Assembly (NCBI GenBank): GCA_002402005.2
Contig: NVUS02000017.1
Span: 1-6,627, forward strand
From: OCS116 cluster bacterium
GTDB taxonomy: Bacteria; Pseudomonadota; Alphaproteobacteria; Rhizobiales; OSC116
Reading direction: 5' to 3'
DNA: 6,627 bases
Shown here: positions 5,792-6,627 of the stretch, in pieces
How the letters are laid out: each line of letters opens with the position of its first letter
How positions within the stretch are numbered: the first letter of the stretch is position 1
Notes under the pieces: generated by a model
Seen by the model: the letters and a program-made list of their open reading frames with translations, nothing else
The model's database searches: none
Told to the model about the DNA's origin: nothing
Translations under genes and position numbers: made by a program

Positions 5792-6627
5792 AAATATTTA
5801 GAGCTGAAACTTTATGCCGATCAAAGGACGCATTAGGCGAATCCCCAGTTTGGGTGGCGGAAGAAAATGCTGTGTATTGGGTGGATCTTTCAAACGGATA
5901 TGTAAATTGTCTCAAAGATCAAAAGCATCACCGCTTCAAAGTTGATGACCCAATAACAGGGTTTGCACAACACGAAAATGGTGGATTTATTTGCGCAACA
6001 AATAGCGGTTTTTCACATTTGAAAATTGAGAACCAATTCGCAATTCAGCGCGAAATCAACCCAATATTCAAGCATCAAAATAACTATAGAATGAATGATT
6101 GTGCTTTAGATAGACAAGGACGATTTTGGGCAGGAAGCTTACAGATTGACAATCAAGATGTTCACCCGAATGGAAAGGTATTTTGTTTAAATAACCATCA
6201 ATCCAGCTCACTTCTCGATGGCTTCATTACCCAGAATGGTTTGGCGTGGAGCCCAAATGGGGAGACTATGTATGTTTCTGACTCCCACCCAACCCGCGCC
6301 AAAATCTGGAAATATGATTTTTGCATTGAACGCGGCCTGCCATCAAACAAAGAAATATTTGTCACACAAAAAACAACCGGTGGCAGGCCTGATGGCGCGG
6401 CCGTCGACACTGATGGCTGTTACTGGATCGCTGCAAGTGATGCAGGTGAAATATTACGTTTAACACCCAATGGCTTAGTAGACGCAATCATTAAAGTTCC
6501 CACCCGCAATGTTACAAATATTTGTTTCGGAGGCTCCGATCTCAAATCTATTTACATCACAACTCAAATCTACAAATACCCTAACGAAAGCGCTGGAAAC
6601 TTATTTATAGTGGAGACGCCATGGCAA
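5788..6627 (+). CDS. SMP-30/gluconolactonase/LRE-family lactonase (3' partial)
   Basis: This is a six-bladed beta-propeller, metal-dependent hydrolase that typically opens sugar lactones to the corresponding acids in the cytoplasm. The frame is open from GTG 5788 to the window edge, 280 codons without a stop; the family is usually about 290-300 residues, so only a short tail is missing. Family motifs occur in order: LGESPVW (16-22), RMNDCALDRQGRFWAGSL (101-118), NGLAWSPNGETMYVSDS (150-166), RPDGAAVDTDGCYWIA (200-215) and VTNICFGGSDLKSIYITT (242-259). The expected metal ligands are E18, N150 and D202, and R101 and N103 match substrate-contacting residues, all by comparison with human SMP-30/regucalcin. 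A Cys replaces the usual Gly after Asn-Asp (C105), and eight cysteines are present. There is no sign of a signal peptide. It is coupled to the chemoreceptor gene upstream. Family and catalytic competence look secure; the exact lactone is unknown, and some relatives hydrolyse other esters. Confidence 0.95.
   Translation, partial: MKIFRAETLCRSKDALGESPVWVAEENAVYWVDLSNGYVNCLKDQKHHRFKVDDPITGFAQHENGGFICATNSGFSHLKIENQFAIQREINPIFKHQNNYRMNDCALDRQGRFWAGSLQIDNQDVHPNGKVFCLNNHQSSSLLDGFITQNGLAWSPNGETMYVSDSHPTRAKIWKYDFCIERGLPSNKEIFVTQKTTGGRPDGAAVDTDGCYWIAASDAGEILRLTPNGLVDAIIKVPTRNVTNICFGGSDLKSIYITTQIYKYPNESAGNLFIVETPWQ

Noticed and set aside
5589..5915. Reverse-strand ORF of 108 codons across the chemoreceptor/lactonase junction
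   Set aside because: It lies opposite two well-supported genes, has no recognisable domain, and its translation looks like an antisense shadow.
6218..6463. Forward ORF of 81 codons near the right end
   Set aside because: It is out of frame with the lactonase, whose motifs span the same bases in another frame. It stands out only because the lactonase lacks a stop in the window and starts with GTG.
1..6627. tRNA, rRNA, CRISPR, insertion sequence or attachment site
   Set aside because: No tRNA-like fold, spaced repeat array, transposase fragment or terminal repeat was noticed; the coding sequence is nearly continuous.

Overview
The window carries six genes, all on the + strand, that read as one uptake, sensing and catabolism locus. 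The sequence is AT-rich. The organism is most likely a low-GC, probably marine, alphaproteobacterium. This is an inference from the style of the chemoreceptor (its HAMP linker runs into a 'VFKDNAIAR' segment and its hairpin tip resembles alphaproteobacterial receptors) and from the tripartite TRAP transporter with an FCD-type GntR regulator and an SMP-30 lactonase. No rRNA or tRNA is present to confirm it.

Layout. Positions 2-913 encode a TRAP solute-binding protein (DctP family) whose signal peptide is cut by the left edge. A gap of 84 bases follows, with a perfect 15-bp inverted repeat at 931-966. Positions 998-1450 encode the small membrane subunit (DctQ) and 1450-2730 the large membrane subunit (DctM), joined by a one-base TAATG stop/start overlap. 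After 39 AT-rich bases comes a GntR/FadR-type (FCD) regulator at 2770-3501. The next gap, 3502-3610, holds two short perfect palindromes that are candidate operators. It leads into a transmembrane methyl-accepting chemotaxis protein at 3611-5791. The receptor's stop codon overlaps, in a GTGA junction, the GTG start of an SMP-30/gluconolactonase-family enzyme. That enzyme runs off the right edge at 6627 and is nearly complete.

How the parts may work together (inference). The TRAP system imports an organic acid, the FCD regulator senses it or a breakdown product, the chemoreceptor steers the cell towards it, and the lactonase hydrolyses a sugar lactone in the same pathway. The lactonase makes a sugar acid (aldonate or uronate type) a more likely substrate than a plain C4-dicarboxylate, but the sequence alone does not identify the ligand. 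The components belong to known families. The less ordinary aspects are the arrangement (a chemoreceptor overlapping a metabolic enzyme gene), the strong hairpin between binding protein and permease genes, and the palindromes ahead of the chemoreceptor. I see no mobile elements, CRISPR array or RNA genes.
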